From a bacterium (GTDB taxonomy: Bacteria; Pseudomonadota; Gammaproteobacteria; Burkholderiales; Burkholderiaceae_C), in contig JAVBXK010000022.1 in the NCBI GenBank assembly GCA_030824555.1, forward strand, positions 62,001 to 126,000: a stretch of 64,000 nt of DNA, given 5' to 3'. Made by a program: the position numbers and the translations under genes. The notes below the pieces were generated by a model that did not search any database, was not told the origin of the DNA, and saw only the letters and a list, made by a program, of their open reading frames with translations. The first letter of the stretch is position 1. Each line of letters opens with the position of its first letter. This document shows positions 10,222 to 19,403 of the stretch, in pieces.

Positions 10222-11760
10222 ATGAGCGACCAATTGATCATTTTTGACACCACCTTGCGCGATGGCGAGCAGTCGCCTGGAGCGTCCATGACCAAGGACG
10301 AAAAACTGCGCATTGCCCGCCAGCTTGAGCGCTTGAAGGTGGACGTGATTGAAGCAGGCTTTGCTGCCAGCTCGAACGGTGATTTCGATGCTGTGAAAGC
10401 CATTGCCGACACAATCAAAGACTCCACCATTTGTTCGCTGGCCCGTGCAAACGACCGCGACATCTCCCGTGCAGCCGATGCCTTGGCCGGGGCCAACCGT
10501 GCGCGCATTCACACGTTCATTGCGACCAGTGCGTTGCACATGGAAAAGAAACTGCGCATGACCCCCGAACAGGTGCTGGAGCAGGCCAAACTCGCCGTGC
10601 GGTACGCACGCAGCCGTGTGGGTGACGTGGAGTTCAGCCCTGAAGACGGTTACCGCAGCGACGTTGACTTTTTGTGCCGCGTGATCGAGGCCGTCATTGC
10701 CGAAGGTGCCACCACCATCAACGTGCCCGACACCGTGGGCTACGCGATCCCCGAGCTGTACGGCCACTTCATCAAAACATTGCGTGAGCGCATCCCTAAC
10801 TCGGACAAAGCGATCTGGTCAGTTCATTGCCACAACGACCTGGGCATGGCCGTTGCCAACTCGCTGGCTGGCGTGAAGATTGGTGGCGCGCGCCAGGTTG
10901 AATGCACCATCAATGGCTTGGGCGAACGAGCAGGCAACTGCTCGCTTGAAGAAGTGGTCATGGCTATCAAAACGCGCCGTGACTACTTTGGTCTGGATGT
11001 GGGCATTGACACCACGCAAATCATGCCCGCCAGTCGCATGGTCAGCCAGACCACAGGCTTTGTGGTGCAACCGAACAAGGCCGTGGTAGGGGCCAACGCC
11101 TTTGCACATGCCAGCGGTATCCATCAGGATGGCGTGTTGAAGGCGCGGGACACCTACGAAATCATGCGCGCAGAGGATGTGGGCTGGTCTGCCAACAAAA
11201 TCGTGTTGGGCAAGTTGTCTGGGCGCAATGCCTTCAAACAGCGGTTGCAGGATCTCGGTATCCAGATGGAGTCTGAAAGCGAAATCAATGCGGCTTTTGC
11301 GAAGTTCAAGGAATTGGCCGATCGCAAGTCAGAAATTTTCGATGAAGACATCCTTGCACTGGTCAGCGATGAATCGGTCACAACGGAAAAAGAGCAGTAC
11401 GGTTACGTGTCTATGTCACAGCGCAGTGAGACGGGCGAGCGGCCGCACGCGGTGGTCGTGATCACGGTTGATGGGAAAGAAATGCGCGGCGAGTCGGATG
11501 GCAATGGCCCGGTAGACGCATCACTGAAAGCCATCGAATCCCATGTGAAGAGTGGCGCTGAGATGGTGCTGTATTCGGTCAACGCTATCAGTGGCTCAAC
11601 CGAAAGCCAGGGGGAGGTCACGGTGCGCTTGCAGCACAGCGGTCGCGTGGTAAACGGTGTGGGAGCCGACCCTGACATCGTGGTTGCCTCTGCCAAGGCT
11701 TATCTGAGTGCACTCAACAAGCTGCACAGCAAAGCTGACAGGGTGGCGGCTCAAGGCTGA
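10222..11760 (+). CDS. leuA: 2-isopropylmalate synthase
   Basis: 512 residues. It condenses acetyl-CoA with 2-ketoisovalerate, the committed step of leucine synthesis. The N-terminal TIM barrel carries [15 protein letters not shown] and the metal-binding HCHND motif ([14 protein letters not shown]), with [14 protein letters not shown] following. The C-terminal regulatory domain (from about residue 390) matches the leucine-binding LeuA dimer domain. ATG 10222 is chosen because GGAGA ends 6 bases upstream; ATG 10216 would sit on the ribosome binding site. The leader peptide and attenuator in front indicate leucine-responsive control. Confidence 0.96.
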   Translation: MSDQLIIFDTTLRDGEQSPGASMTKDEKLRIARQLERLKVDVIEAGFAASSNGDFDAVKAIADTIKDSTICSLARANDRDISRAADALAGANRARIHTFIATSALHMEKKLRMTPEQVLEQAKLAVRYARSRVGDVEFSPEDGYRSDVDFLCRVIEAVIAEGATTINVPDTVGYAIPELYGHFIKTLRERIPNSDKAIWSVHCHNDLGMAVANSLAGVKIGGARQVECTINGLGERAGNCSLEEVVMAIKTRRDYFGLDVGIDTTQIMPASRMVSQTTGFVVQPNKAVVGANAFAHASGIHQDGVLKARDTYEIMRAEDVGWSANKIVLGKLSGRNAFKQRLQDLGIQMESESEINAAFAKFKELADRKSEIFDEDILALVSDESVTTEKEQYGYVSMSQRSETGERPHAVVVITVDGKEMRGESDGNGPVDASLKAIESHVKSGAEMVLYSVNAISGSTESQGEVTVRLQHSGRVVNGVGADPDIVVASAKAYLSALNKLHSKADRVAAQG

Positions 11761-11800
11761 TTTTCAATCACGCACTGTTTGTCGAGACCTTGCAAATCGG

Positions 11801-11835
11801 AAAAGGGGGCATCAACCAGCCCCTTTTGCTTTTTT
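11801..11835 (+). terminator. Intrinsic terminator after leuA
   Basis: AAAAGGGG (11801-11808) pairs with CCCCTTTT (11820-11827), followed by GCTTTTTT. It lies 40 bases after the leuA stop. Confidence 0.85.
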
Positions 11836-11865
11836 ACATGAGCTTGTGGTGCCAAGTTTTTGATA

Positions 11866-11894
11866 TTGCTACTGTTTTTGCTAAGTCGTATACT
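11866..11894 (+). promoter_or_regulatory. Sigma-70-like promoter of the endopeptidase gene
   Basis: TTGCTA (11866-11871) and TATACT (11889-11894) are separated by 17 bases, matching the sigma-70 consensus at 4/6 and 5/6. The expected transcription start is about 30 bases before the ATG at 11934. Confidence 0.5.
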
Positions 11895-11933
11895 TGACAT
11901 CTCTTGATGCGTCCGTCCAAAGAAAGCAATCAC

Positions 11934-12977
11934 ATGGCAGCACATTCCTCACTGATCGGTCGTTTGTTTGTTTCGGCCTTGGCTATGGTGTGTTTGCATG
12001 CTACATCTGCCCATGCTGCACGGATTGATGTTGGCACTGCCAAGTCAAAAAGCGCAGTATCAATTGCGAAGAATAAAGGTGGTGCTGTCAAAACAGGTGC
12101 ATCCATCGCAGGCAAAGGCAAACGCGTGGTTGCTGTGCTATCCCGTCGGCAAGTGCACCGCACGGCTGTGGCGCGCACAGAGGTGCGATCGGTTGCAAGA
12201 CCTACTTTCGGGCAATTGGCTGGTTTGCATCAGACTGTTGATTCACTGGGCTTGAAGTCGAATGCAGTGATGGTGCTCGATCAGCAAACCCACGAAGTGC
12301 TCTTCGACAAGAATGCGAAGGCTGTGTTGCCGATCGCATCTCTGACCAAACTCATGACCGGATTGGTTGTAACCGATGCAAAGTTGCCGCTTGATGAAAT
12401 GATCACCATCACCGAGGCTGATGTGGACACGTTAAAGGGCAGCAGTTCACGTCTGGCCGTGGGCACCACCCTGTCTCGCGGCGAAATGCTTCACTTGGCG
12501 CTCATGTCGAGTGAAAATCGGGCCGCCCATGCGTTGGGCCGTACGCACCCGGAAGGCTTGAACAGGTTCATCGAACTCATGAACAGCAAGGCCAAGTCTT
12601 TGGGCATGACCGATACGAATTATGTTGACCCCACAGGACTGTCTCCCCAGAACCAGTCGAATGCCAAAGACTTGGCCATGCTGGCAACGGTTGCCTATGA
12701 GCGGCCAATCATCCGTGAATTGTCAACATCAATCGGGCATGCTGTTGAAGCTGGCCGTCGCACATTGCATTTTCGCAACTCAAATCAGCTGGTCAGCAAC
12801 CCGCAATGGGACATAGGCCTACAGAAGACGGGTTACATTGCAGAAGCAGGCCGTTGTTTGGTCATGCAGGCAACCGTTGCCGGGCGTCAGCTGATCATGG
12901 TGTTTCTGGATTCAGCCGGTAAACTGACCCGCATTGCCGATGCCGAGCGGGTTCGCCGCTGGGCTGAAAGCCGCTGA
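11934..12977 (+). CDS. pbpG: Serine-type D-Ala-D-Ala carboxypeptidase/endopeptidase (PbpG-like, S11)
   Basis: 347 residues. This low-molecular-weight penicillin-binding protein trims or opens peptidoglycan cross-links in the periplasm. A signal peptide is visible (residues ~10-28, ending in SAHA-AR). A Lys/Val/Ala-rich linker to about residue 90 precedes the catalytic domain. The three active-site motifs are present: SLTK (136-139), SEN (193-195) and KTG (298-300). Length and motif spacing favour the PbpG/PBP7 endopeptidase type over PBP5/6, since the C-terminal DacA domain is absent. It is preceded by a good promoter and followed at 10 bases by a convergent IclR gene. Confidence 0.88.
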   Translation: MAAHSSLIGRLFVSALAMVCLHATSAHAARIDVGTAKSKSAVSIAKNKGGAVKTGASIAGKGKRVVAVLSRRQVHRTAVARTEVRSVARPTFGQLAGLHQTVDSLGLKSNAVMVLDQQTHEVLFDKNAKAVLPIASLTKLMTGLVVTDAKLPLDEMITITEADVDTLKGSSSRLAVGTTLSRGEMLHLALMSSENRAAHALGRTHPEGLNRFIELMNSKAKSLGMTDTNYVDPTGLSPQNQSNAKDLAMLATVAYERPIIRELSTSIGHAVEAGRRTLHFRNSNQLVSNPQWDIGLQKTGYIAEAGRCLVMQATVAGRQLIMVFLDSAGKLTRIADAERVRRWAESR

Positions 12978-12987
12978 CCCGGCTTGA

Positions 12988-13764
12988 TCAGGCGCTGTAA
13001 CCGAGTGCGCGCGAAATGTCCGCAGCGGTTGCCTTGAGTTTGGGTAACCAGTTTTCGTCCAACCTATCTGCGGGCGCAGAAATGGAGAGGCCGGCAATCA
13101 GCTTGCCGTGGTCGTCCCGGATGCCTGCGGCCATGCAACGTACGCCCAATTCAAGTTCTTCGTTGTCGCGTGCGATACCGCTGATGCGGGATTGTGTCAA
13201 CTCCGCTTCCAGCTTAGGCAATTGGGTCAAGCTGTTGCGCGTTTGGCCAGCTAGGCCAGTTCGTGTGGCGTATGCTCGCAATTTCTGTGGGTCGTCTGCG
13301 GCCAGAAACAGCTTGCCAACGGATGTCAGGTGCAGCGGCGCCCGCCCGCCAATGGCCCGGACAACCTGCATGCCCGAGCGCTCGCTGTAAGCACGCTCGA
13401 CATACACAATTTCGTCGCCCTGACGCACGCTGAGATTCACGGGCTGCTGTATCAATTTGTGCAATTCCCTCATGGGTATCAATGCGGCATCGCGCACACT
13501 CAGTCTACCCTTGACCATGTTGCCGAGCTCCAGCAAACGCATGCCCAGCCTGTAACTGCCTGCCTCGGGTCGCTCGACAAAGCGGCCGATAGTGAGGTCG
13601 TTCAGAATGCGGTGAGCCGTGGACGGGTGAAGCCCCGCCTGCTCGGCAATGTCTTTGAGTGACACAGATTGTTCATGCGCAGCCAATATGTCGAGCAGCG
13701 TGAACATCCGTTCCAGCACTTGAACGGTGGGGGTTGTGGGTTGGGATGCGGGTGATTTAGTCAT
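12988..13764 (-). CDS. IclR family transcriptional regulator
   Basis: 258 residues. The N-terminal winged helix (about residues 10-70, with QVLERMFTLLDILAAHEQSVSLKDIAEQAGLHPSTAHRIL) matches IclR DNA-binding domains. The effector-binding domain follows, with GAPLHLTSVGKLFLA and a DNEELELGVRCMAAGI segment typical of the family. The regulated pathway cannot be read from context, because the neighbours (PBP endopeptidase and bpt) are not usual IclR targets. Confidence 0.9.
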   Translation of the reverse strand: MTKSPASQPTTPTVQVLERMFTLLDILAAHEQSVSLKDIAEQAGLHPSTAHRILNDLTIGRFVERPEAGSYRLGMRLLELGNMVKGRLSVRDAALIPMRELHKLIQQPVNLSVRQGDEIVYVERAYSERSGMQVVRAIGGRAPLHLTSVGKLFLAADDPQKLRAYATRTGLAGQTRNSLTQLPKLEAELTQSRISGIARDNEELELGVRCMAAGIRDDHGKLIAGLSISAPADRLDENWLPKLKATAADISRALGYSA

Positions 13765-13818
13765 GTGACACCAGTATCACGGATTTTATAGCGTGAAATT
13801 GTGTCTTACCTGTTTTGT

Positions 13819-14580
13819 TCATGTATCGGATTCAGTTGCGGGTTGCCACTGGCCTTCCGACAGCAACTCATGCGGACGAAAGTTTGCCTTGTAAGCCATT
13901 TTGGGGCTTGCGCTGATCCAGTAACCCAAATACACATACGGCAATTTCAGCTGGCGTGCTTGTTCAATCAGCCACATGACCCCGTGGGTGCCATAACTGG
14001 CTGACGGCAGGGGGTCGTAGAACGTGTAGACAGCTGACAACCCATCGGTAACCACATCCACGATGCTGACCATGCGTACCCTGCCATTGCGGGCAGCCAG
14101 GTCACCATCCACTGTCGGTTCTGAAAATTCGATGAGGCGCGTGTTGACCCTGGTCTGCAGCAGAAACTGGGTGTATTGGTCGATGCTGTCCTGATCCATG
14201 CCGCCACCTGCATGACGCCCGTTCTGGTAGCGCAGGTACAGTCGGTAATGTTCTGGGTGAAAAGCGGTCTCCAGCACCCGTGTGGTCAGGTCACTGTGCT
14301 GTTGAAATGCCCTGCGTTGGCTGCGTGTGGGCTCAAAGGCGTCCACACAGACACGAAGCGGCAGGCAAGCCTGGCACCCGTCGCAATGCGGCCGGTAGGT
14401 GAACACGCCGCTGCGGCGAAACCCCTGCGTGATCAGCCTGGAATAGGTGTCCGCGTGGATCAGGTGGTTGGGCGTGGCAACTTGCGATCGCGCCATGCGG
14501 TCCGGCAAGTAGCTGCAGGCATAGGGCGCGGTCGAATAAAACTGCAGCGCATCCAGTGGCAGTTCGTTGGGGAATGTCAT
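13819..14580 (-). CDS. bpt: Aspartate/glutamate leucyltransferase (N-degron pathway)
   Basis: 253 residues. Transfers leucine from Leu-tRNA to proteins with N-terminal Asp or Glu, marking them for ClpS/ClpAP. The ATE-type N-terminal cysteine cluster is visible: Cys in [14 protein letters not shown] and CDGCQACLP. The C-terminal domain carries the RYQNGRH and YLGYWI regions of the family. The ATG at 14580 overlaps the aat stop (ATGA, 14577-14580), so the two transferases are translationally coupled. The N-terminus predicted from the longer frame (to 14664) is inside aat and is rejected. Confidence 0.93.
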   Translation of the reverse strand: MTFPNELPLDALQFYSTAPYACSYLPDRMARSQVATPNHLIHADTYSRLITQGFRRSGVFTYRPHCDGCQACLPLRVCVDAFEPTRSQRRAFQQHSDLTTRVLETAFHPEHYRLYLRYQNGRHAGGGMDQDSIDQYTQFLLQTRVNTRLIEFSEPTVDGDLAARNGRVRMVSIVDVVTDGLSAVYTFYDPLPSASYGTHGVMWLIEQARQLKLPYVYLGYWISASPKMAYKANFRPHELLSEGQWQPATESDT

Positions 14581-15347
14581 ATGGCGGCCCCCAGCACCAA
14601 GCTCCAGCAGCTGGGGAGAAATCCCCAGCTGGTTGGCGCCTGCGGTGTCAGTTGTACCAACCAATCTTCAAACACTCGACGTGGCACGGGCCTGGCACCC
14701 AGCGAGGCCAAGTGCGACGTTTGCTGCTGGCAATCTATGGCGGGCATGCTGTTTGCGCGGCAATGCGCCACCAAGCCGGCGAGGGCCATTTTGGAGGCAT
14801 TGCTCACCTGGCTGAACATGGATTCGCCATACACCATGCGTCCCACAGACACCGCGTACAGGCCACCCACCAGCGCACCGTCAATCCAGGTTTCAACGCT
14901 GTGCGCATGACCGCTGTGGTGCAGCTTGATATAGGCCTGAATGATGTCTTCGGTGATCCATGTGCCCGATTGACCATGGCGTGGACTGCCCGCGCATGCC
15001 CGGATCACCCGCTCGAATGAGGCGTTGATGCGAAGGTGAAGGGTGCCCTTCTTCAGCATGCTTCGAAGCTGCTTGCGCAGCGAGGCAGACAGCACAAAAT
15101 CAGCCGTTTGCAACACCATCCTGGGAGACGTGCTCCACCACAAGATAGGTTGGTCGTCGCTGAACCAGGGGAAAATGCCGCGCGTGTATGCAGCCTTCAG
15201 TGTTGCCACATCCAGTACGCCACCGGCGGCCAGCAGCCCAGGTGCAGGTGACGTGGCTGACCAGGCTGTTTGTGTCGATGGGAACGGCTCGCCCGGGGCC
15301 AGCCAGGGCAACACGGGTTGTGCGGATGATGTGAAAGAAGCGGACAT
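14577..15347 (-). CDS. aat: Leucyl/phenylalanyl-tRNA-protein transferase
   Basis: 256 residues. Adds Leu or Phe to proteins with N-terminal Lys or Arg, creating N-degrons read by ClpS. Family features are a long N-terminal region with GLLAAGG and [26 protein letters not shown], then [20 protein letters not shown] and [27 protein letters not shown]. The ATG at 15347 is chosen because the frame further upstream runs into the tRNA-Asn terminator. Being directly upstream of and overlapping bpt, it forms a two-gene N-degron operon. Confidence 0.95.
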   Translation of the reverse strand: MSASFTSSAQPVLPWLAPGEPFPSTQTAWSATSPAPGLLAAGGVLDVATLKAAYTRGIFPWFSDDQPILWWSTSPRMVLQTADFVLSASLRKQLRSMLKKGTLHLRINASFERVIRACAGSPRHGQSGTWITEDIIQAYIKLHHSGHAHSVETWIDGALVGGLYAVSVGRMVYGESMFSQVSNASKMALAGLVAHCRANSMPAIDCQQQTSHLASLGARPVPRRVFEDWLVQLTPQAPTSWGFLPSCWSLVLGAAI

Positions 15348-15371
15348 GATGCCCGAGTTTCGCCCAAAAAC

Positions 15372-15400
15372 AAAAAAGCCCAACAGAGTTGGGCTTTTTG
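15372..15400 (-). terminator. Terminator of the tRNA-Asn transcript
   Basis: AAAAAGCCCAAC (15373-15384) and GTTGGGCTTTTT (15388-15399) form a 12-bp perfect stem with a 3-base loop, symmetric with A- and T-runs, so it could work in both directions. It lies 4 bases beyond the 3' end of tRNA-Asn on the minus strand. Confidence 0.85.
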
Positions 15401-15403
15401 ATT

Positions 15404-15479
15404 TGGCTCCTCGACCTGGGCTCGAACCAGGGACCTACGGATTAACAGTCCGGCGCTCTACCGACTGAGCTATCGAGGA
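15404..15479 (-). tRNA. tRNA-Asn (GTT)
   Basis: On the minus strand a 76-base cloverleaf starts TCCTCGATAGCTCAG and ends TCGAGGAGCCA. The anticodon loop reads CTGTTAATC with anticodon GTT, and the T-loop is GGTTCGAGCC. The CCA end is encoded. The acceptor stem (TCCTCGA/TCGAGGA) differs from the second copy by one compensated pair. Confidence 0.96.
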
Positions 15480-15502
15480 AAATTCGGTACAACAGTGAAA
15501 TT

Positions 15503-15578
15503 TGGCTCCCCGACCTGGGCTCGAACCAGGGACCTACGGATTAACAGTCCGGCGCTCTACCAACTGAGCTATCGGGGA
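15503..15578 (-). tRNA. tRNA-Asn (GTT), second copy
   Basis: Almost identical to the downstream copy, with acceptor stem TCCCCGA/TCGGGGA, anticodon GTT and encoded CCA. One further difference lies in the D-loop (TTGG versus TCGG). The 23-base spacer indicates a common precursor transcript processed into two tRNAs. Confidence 0.96.
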
Positions 15579-15588
15579 ATAGCCTCGA

Positions 15589-15594
15589 ATTATA
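15589..15594 (-). promoter_or_regulatory. -10 element of the tRNA-Asn pair
   Basis: A perfect TATAAT on the minus strand, about ten bases upstream of the tRNA 5' end. No convincing -35 was found at 16-18 bases. Confidence 0.4.
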
Positions 15595-15657
15595 CGATGA
15601 CTTTTGCCATCATCCGATCAGGCTGTGAAATGAATGGCATTGCATTGCTGAATGCGC

Positions 15658-17853
15658 TCAAAAACCGGCCTCCAAACTCAGGACTACTGTACGCGGTGCC
15701 GCCGGGAACAGGTAAATGTGGCTGTACTGGTAAGGCGATTCTTTGAAAAACCGGCGGTTGAATGCATTCTGTACGCCCAGGCGCCAGGTTGCCGCCTGGC
15801 CAGCCAGTCGGGTCTGGTACTTCAGGCCCAGGTCAACCTTGGTCCAGGCGGGCAACTGCAGTGAGCCGTCAGGCAGCACGTTGCGGCGCCCTTCATGTGA
15901 CACCAGTGTTTGCACGCTCAAGCCTGGCACCGCGCTGATGGCGTAACCCAGACCCAGTCTGACCACCCGGGTGGGCACGTTGGTAGGGCGCTGACCGTTC
16001 AGTTCGGGTGAAATGGTGCTGTTGCGACGCTCGGCTGACAGCCACATGGCGCTCGCATCCAGCGTGAACGGGCCCACGCGGCGCTGCGTGCTCAGTTCCA
16101 AGCCAGTGTGGCGGTCGTCGCCATCCATCTGGCGTGTGCAGCTACCTGCCACATCGCACGTGCCCGCATCACCCGCGTGCGGACGGGAGATGCCGAACAA
16201 CGTGGCAGCGGCCTGGCCGCTGACGCTGGCCGACTTGACACCCAACTCCCACTGCTTGCTTTTCAAGGGGGCCAGCGGCTGACCCGCATTGGTGTAGCGG
16301 CTGCGGCCAGGTGCCACGTCGGACTCGATGCCTTGTCCGGTGCTGGCGTAAACCGTGTAGTCGGGGCGGAATTGCCAAGCCAGTGCCAACCAAGGGGTGG
16401 TGAAGTGTTGTGTGTATGCCGTGGCACGCGAACCGTCGGTGCGAACGCTGTCACGCCCGATCCGACTGTGCCGGACACCCATCCAGGTGCTGAACGCAGC
16501 CGACCATGCCATGTGGTCGTAGGCAAACACTTCGGTGCTGCGTTCGGTGCGGTTGGTGTACGGATCACCAAACGTGGCATCGGCGGGTAACTCAGGCAAG
16601 GTGTATATGTTACCGGTGCCGACCGCATAGTTGTTGTCGGCCTGGGTTTGCCCACGCTCAGTCTGGCGGCTTTGCTGGATGCCGGCCGTGATGTGGTGCG
16701 TGGCCCATTCAGAAACCCACTTGCCTTTCGTTTGCCATTGGACGGCCTCGGCCACACGTCGCTCGTTCAGGCTGCGGTAGTCGTACAGGTCGAAGTCGCC
16801 GTTGGGGCAATAGCGGTCGGCGTAGTAGGTGTCAGTGGCGGCTGCGTAGCAGCCATAGGGGTAAGCCAGAAAGTCATTGGCCTTCAGGGACTGGCGCGAT
16901 GCGTGTGCCTGCCAGCTCCAGTCGGCGTTGATGGCTTGTTCGTACCGCACGCTGCCTGTCAGCCCGCTCATCACGCCGGGTCGGCTCCAAGGCTGGGTAT
17001 TGATGTTGGTAAACGGGTTGGGCGCGGGCAGTGTGTTGCCAGTCAGACTCAGGCCAGGCACGCCGGGTTGGCTGCGGCGGCTGTGTTCCAGGTCCACCTC
17101 CAGCAGGCTGCCGGGGCGCAGACGCCAGTCCATGGCCAGTGCGAACAGCTCACGGTGGCCGCCAGCACCCGCCACGTGGTTTTTCATATCCTCGGCGCCC
17201 ACGTTCAACCGGTACCCCACGGCGTTGTCGGTGCCCAGGCGGCCACCCAGGTCAACGTGGGCCAGCACGTTGCCATGGTTGTTGGCCTCCAGTTTCACGG
17301 TGCGCAGGGGTTGTTGGGTGGGACGCTTGATGACATGGTTGACCAGCCCACCGGGTGCGCTGGTGCCCGCCTGAATGCCGCTGGTGCCTTTGAGCAACTC
17401 GATGCGCTCGCGGTTTTCCAGGCCCAGTGCGGTTTCGGCGCTGATGGGCAACCCGTCGCGGCGGAAGTTGTAACGGGCGTCCAGCACAAAACCGCGCAGG
17501 GTCACGTAGTCCCAGTAGCCTATGGCGTTGTAAGCATCGGTGGCCGAGGCGTCCAGCTGCAACACGTCGCTCATGCGGCGAACGTGGTGATCGCTCAACG
17601 TGCTCGCGTCGATCACTTTGACGGCCAAAGGCGTGCGCAACAGGTCTTCATCACCAAAGCCAGATACAGCGCTGGTGAGCGGTGCGGTCCGTGTGGACAC
17701 GGTGACCGTGGTGAGTGTGGGTACGTCGGTGCCGGGCGTTGGGCTGGCGCTTTGTGCCCAGGCCTGGGGCAACGCGGCCAATGCGTACAGTGCCGCAGCC
17801 TGTGCCAGTGCGGTGCGCGAAAAAGAAACGGGTACGTGTGTGGTGTGTGCCAT
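15658..17853 (-). CDS. TonB-dependent outer-membrane receptor under TPP-riboswitch control
   Basis: 731 residues. The architecture is that of the siderophore-receptor-like family: a signal peptide (about residues 1-35, ending AWA-QS), a TonB-box-like region (TLTTVTVST), a plug domain of about 130 residues with GYWDYVTLRG and LLKGTSGIQAG...GGLVNHVIKRP, then a 22-strand barrel ending in the aromatic LSLEAGF terminus. Automatic annotation would say siderophore receptor. The TPP aptamer 120 bases upstream on the same strand argues for a thiamin-pathway compound instead. Such receptors are known in the thiamin regulon of other Gram-negative bacteria. ATG 17853 is chosen; TTG 17868 is the only alternative, and neither has a strong SD. 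No cotranscribed gene follows. Confidence 0.88.
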   Translation of the reverse strand: MAHTTHVPVSFSRTALAQAAALYALAALPQAWAQSASPTPGTDVPTLTTVTVSTRTAPLTSAVSGFGDEDLLRTPLAVKVIDASTLSDHHVRRMSDVLQLDASATDAYNAIGYWDYVTLRGFVLDARYNFRRDGLPISAETALGLENRERIELLKGTSGIQAGTSAPGGLVNHVIKRPTQQPLRTVKLEANNHGNVLAHVDLGGRLGTDNAVGYRLNVGAEDMKNHVAGAGGHRELFALAMDWRLRPGSLLEVDLEHSRRSQPGVPGLSLTGNTLPAPNPFTNINTQPWSRPGVMSGLTGSVRYEQAINADWSWQAHASRQSLKANDFLAYPYGCYAAATDTYYADRYCPNGDFDLYDYRSLNERRVAEAVQWQTKGKWVSEWATHHITAGIQQSRQTERGQTQADNNYAVGTGNIYTLPELPADATFGDPYTNRTERSTEVFAYDHMAWSAAFSTWMGVRHSRIGRDSVRTDGSRATAYTQHFTTPWLALAWQFRPDYTVYASTGQGIESDVAPGRSRYTNAGQPLAPLKSKQWELGVKSASVSGQAAATLFGISRPHAGDAGTCDVAGSCTRQMDGDDRHTGLELSTQRRVGPFTLDASAMWLSAERRNSTISPELNGQRPTNVPTRVVRLGLGYAISAVPGLSVQTLVSHEGRRNVLPDGSLQLPAWTKVDLGLKYQTRLAGQAATWRLGVQNAFNRRFFKESPYQYSHIYLFPAAPRTVVLSLEAGF

Positions 17854-17969
17854 GTGTTGCGTGGTCAAACGTCAATGGCAGGGCGGCTTGCATACGCCGG
17901 TTGGATGCCGCGCTGTACCTTGTTTGAAAAGGGGAGCGTGGCAATCTGTGTGAGTCACAGCGGCGTGGA

Positions 17970-18060
17970 GAGCATGCTTCCCTGCGCGAGGATTACCTCA
18001 ATCAGGTTCAAAGGGACTTTCTCAGTCGCACCTTGCGGTGCAACACCCCCAGCGGGTGCC
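17970..18060 (-). promoter_or_regulatory. TPP (THI-box) riboswitch
   Basis: On the minus strand the aptamer reads GCTGGGGGTGTTGCACC, then a helix closed by GGTGC, then ACTGAGAAAGTCCCTTTGAA and CCTGATTGAGGTAATCCTCG followed by CGCAGGGAAGC. The conserved TPP-sensing words CTGAGA, CCTTTGAACCTGAT and the GTAAT...GCAGGGAAGC close are all present in order. It lies in the leader of the TonB-dependent receptor gene. No T-run terminator is visible in the 115 bases that follow, so translational control is more likely than termination. A TACAAT at 18085-18090 may be the -10. Confidence 0.92.
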
Positions 18061-18140
18061 CGGCAATGCTGCCGAGCGGCTCGAATTGTAGCGGTGTGGA
18101 CCGGATCAGGCCCGCACCGGTGCCAGCGCGGGGCGCCTGT

Positions 18141-19220
18141 TCAGCCGTGGCTGGGTGTGACCACGCCCAACAGCTGTTGCAGGCGACTGCTGCTGCTGGT
18201 GTATTCCAGTGGTGTTTGGCGGCTCGGGAACAGAAAAGCCGCCGCACCAAAGGCCGCCAGGACACATTCGTGAAAACCGCACACCAGCAGTTTTTTCTTG
18301 CCGGGGTAGGTGACGATGTCGCCGACGGCAAAAATGCCGCGCTGGCTGGTCTCGAACGTTTCGGTGTTGACCATCAATTGCTTGCGTGCCATGGCCAGGT
18401 CCCAATCGGTCAGGGTCCCCAGCTTGGGGCTGATGCCCAGCATGACCACCAGCAGGTCAGCGTCCAAAGCCTCAGTCTCGCCGTCGGGCCCGCTGATTTG
18501 CAGCCCGGCCATGGCCGCAGGCTCGCCCGCTGTATGGGTAACGCCAATGACCTGCCCGACTTTGAATGCCAATTCACCACTGGCACACAACGTGTTCATG
18601 TGCGCCAGCGATTGGGCGTCTGCCTGGATCACGTCGCGGCGGTGCAGCAAGGTGACCGAGCGCACGCCGTTGGTTTGCCGATTGGCCGCCGTGGCCAGTG
18701 CCCAGTCCAGTGCCGCCTGGTCACCACCGGCCACCACCACGGTGCGACCCGTGACGTCCAGCGTGAGCGGTGGGTGGTGAAACACATGCGACCCTTCGAA
18801 AGGCACCAGCGCAGGCACTGGCAACTTTTTGGGCACGAATGCACCCACACCTGCGGCAATGAACACGATTCGAGTCAACAGCACAAGGCCACGGTGGGTG
18901 GTCAGCAGAAAACGCCCATCGGGTTGAACGGCCAGCGCCGACACCATGTGTGCCAGGTGGTAAGTGGGCTTGAACGGCGACACTTGCTGCACCAGTTGGT
19001 CAACCAATGCCTGACCGGTCACGGCGGGCAGCCCGGGAATATCGTAAATGGGCTTGTCGCCGTACAGCTCCGCCGGTTGGCCGCCGGGCCGGGCGAGCGC
19101 GTCCACCACATGCGCGTGGATGCCCTGCAGCCCGAGCTGAAACACCTGGTACAGCCCGACGGGGCCAGCACCGATCACCACGGCGTCCGTCTCGATGGGG
19201 GCAATCAAGGGTGTTTCCAT
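18141..19220 (-). CDS. Ferredoxin-NADP+ reductase, thioredoxin-reductase-like
   Basis: 359 residues. A two-domain flavoprotein with an FAD-binding GAGPVG near residue 16, the ARPGGQPAELYGDKPIYDIPG segment characteristic of TrxB-like ferredoxin reductases, an NADPH-domain motif (VVVAGGDQAALDWA), and a C-terminal FAD loop GIFAVGDIVTYPGKKKL. The redox-active CxxC of true thioredoxin reductase is absent, which supports ferredoxin (or flavodoxin) reduction. It is the gene downstream of fdxA, 183 bases apart, with a terminator between, so a functional pairing is plausible but separate transcription is possible. Confidence 0.88.
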   Translation of the reverse strand: METPLIAPIETDAVVIGAGPVGLYQVFQLGLQGIHAHVVDALARPGGQPAELYGDKPIYDIPGLPAVTGQALVDQLVQQVSPFKPTYHLAHMVSALAVQPDGRFLLTTHRGLVLLTRIVFIAAGVGAFVPKKLPVPALVPFEGSHVFHHPPLTLDVTGRTVVVAGGDQAALDWALATAANRQTNGVRSVTLLHRRDVIQADAQSLAHMNTLCASGELAFKVGQVIGVTHTAGEPAAMAGLQISGPDGETEALDADLLVVMLGISPKLGTLTDWDLAMARKQLMVNTETFETSQRGIFAVGDIVTYPGKKKLLVCGFHECVLAAFGAAAFLFPSRQTPLEYTSSSSRLQQLLGVVTPSHG

Positions 19221-19296
19221 AGGGGGCTTTGTGTGGAGGGCAATCAGATTGGATCACGTGGCGGGCAGCACAGCCCCAAGTCAATTGGGGTCGCCC

Positions 19297-19325
19297 AAAA
19301 CAAACAGCGCCCACGAGGGGCGCTG
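19297..19325 (-). terminator. Terminator after fdxA
   Basis: On the minus strand CAGCGCCC and GGGCGCTG form an 8-bp stem with a 5-base loop, followed by TTTGTTTTG. It lies 79 bases after the fdxA stop. Confidence 0.8.
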
Positions 19326-19403
19326 GTGTGTGGGGGCTGGCCGCTTGAGCTGGCTGGGCCGCTACAGCCCTTGCGGCCTGAGCCAGTCGGAACCATTGCC
19401 GGT

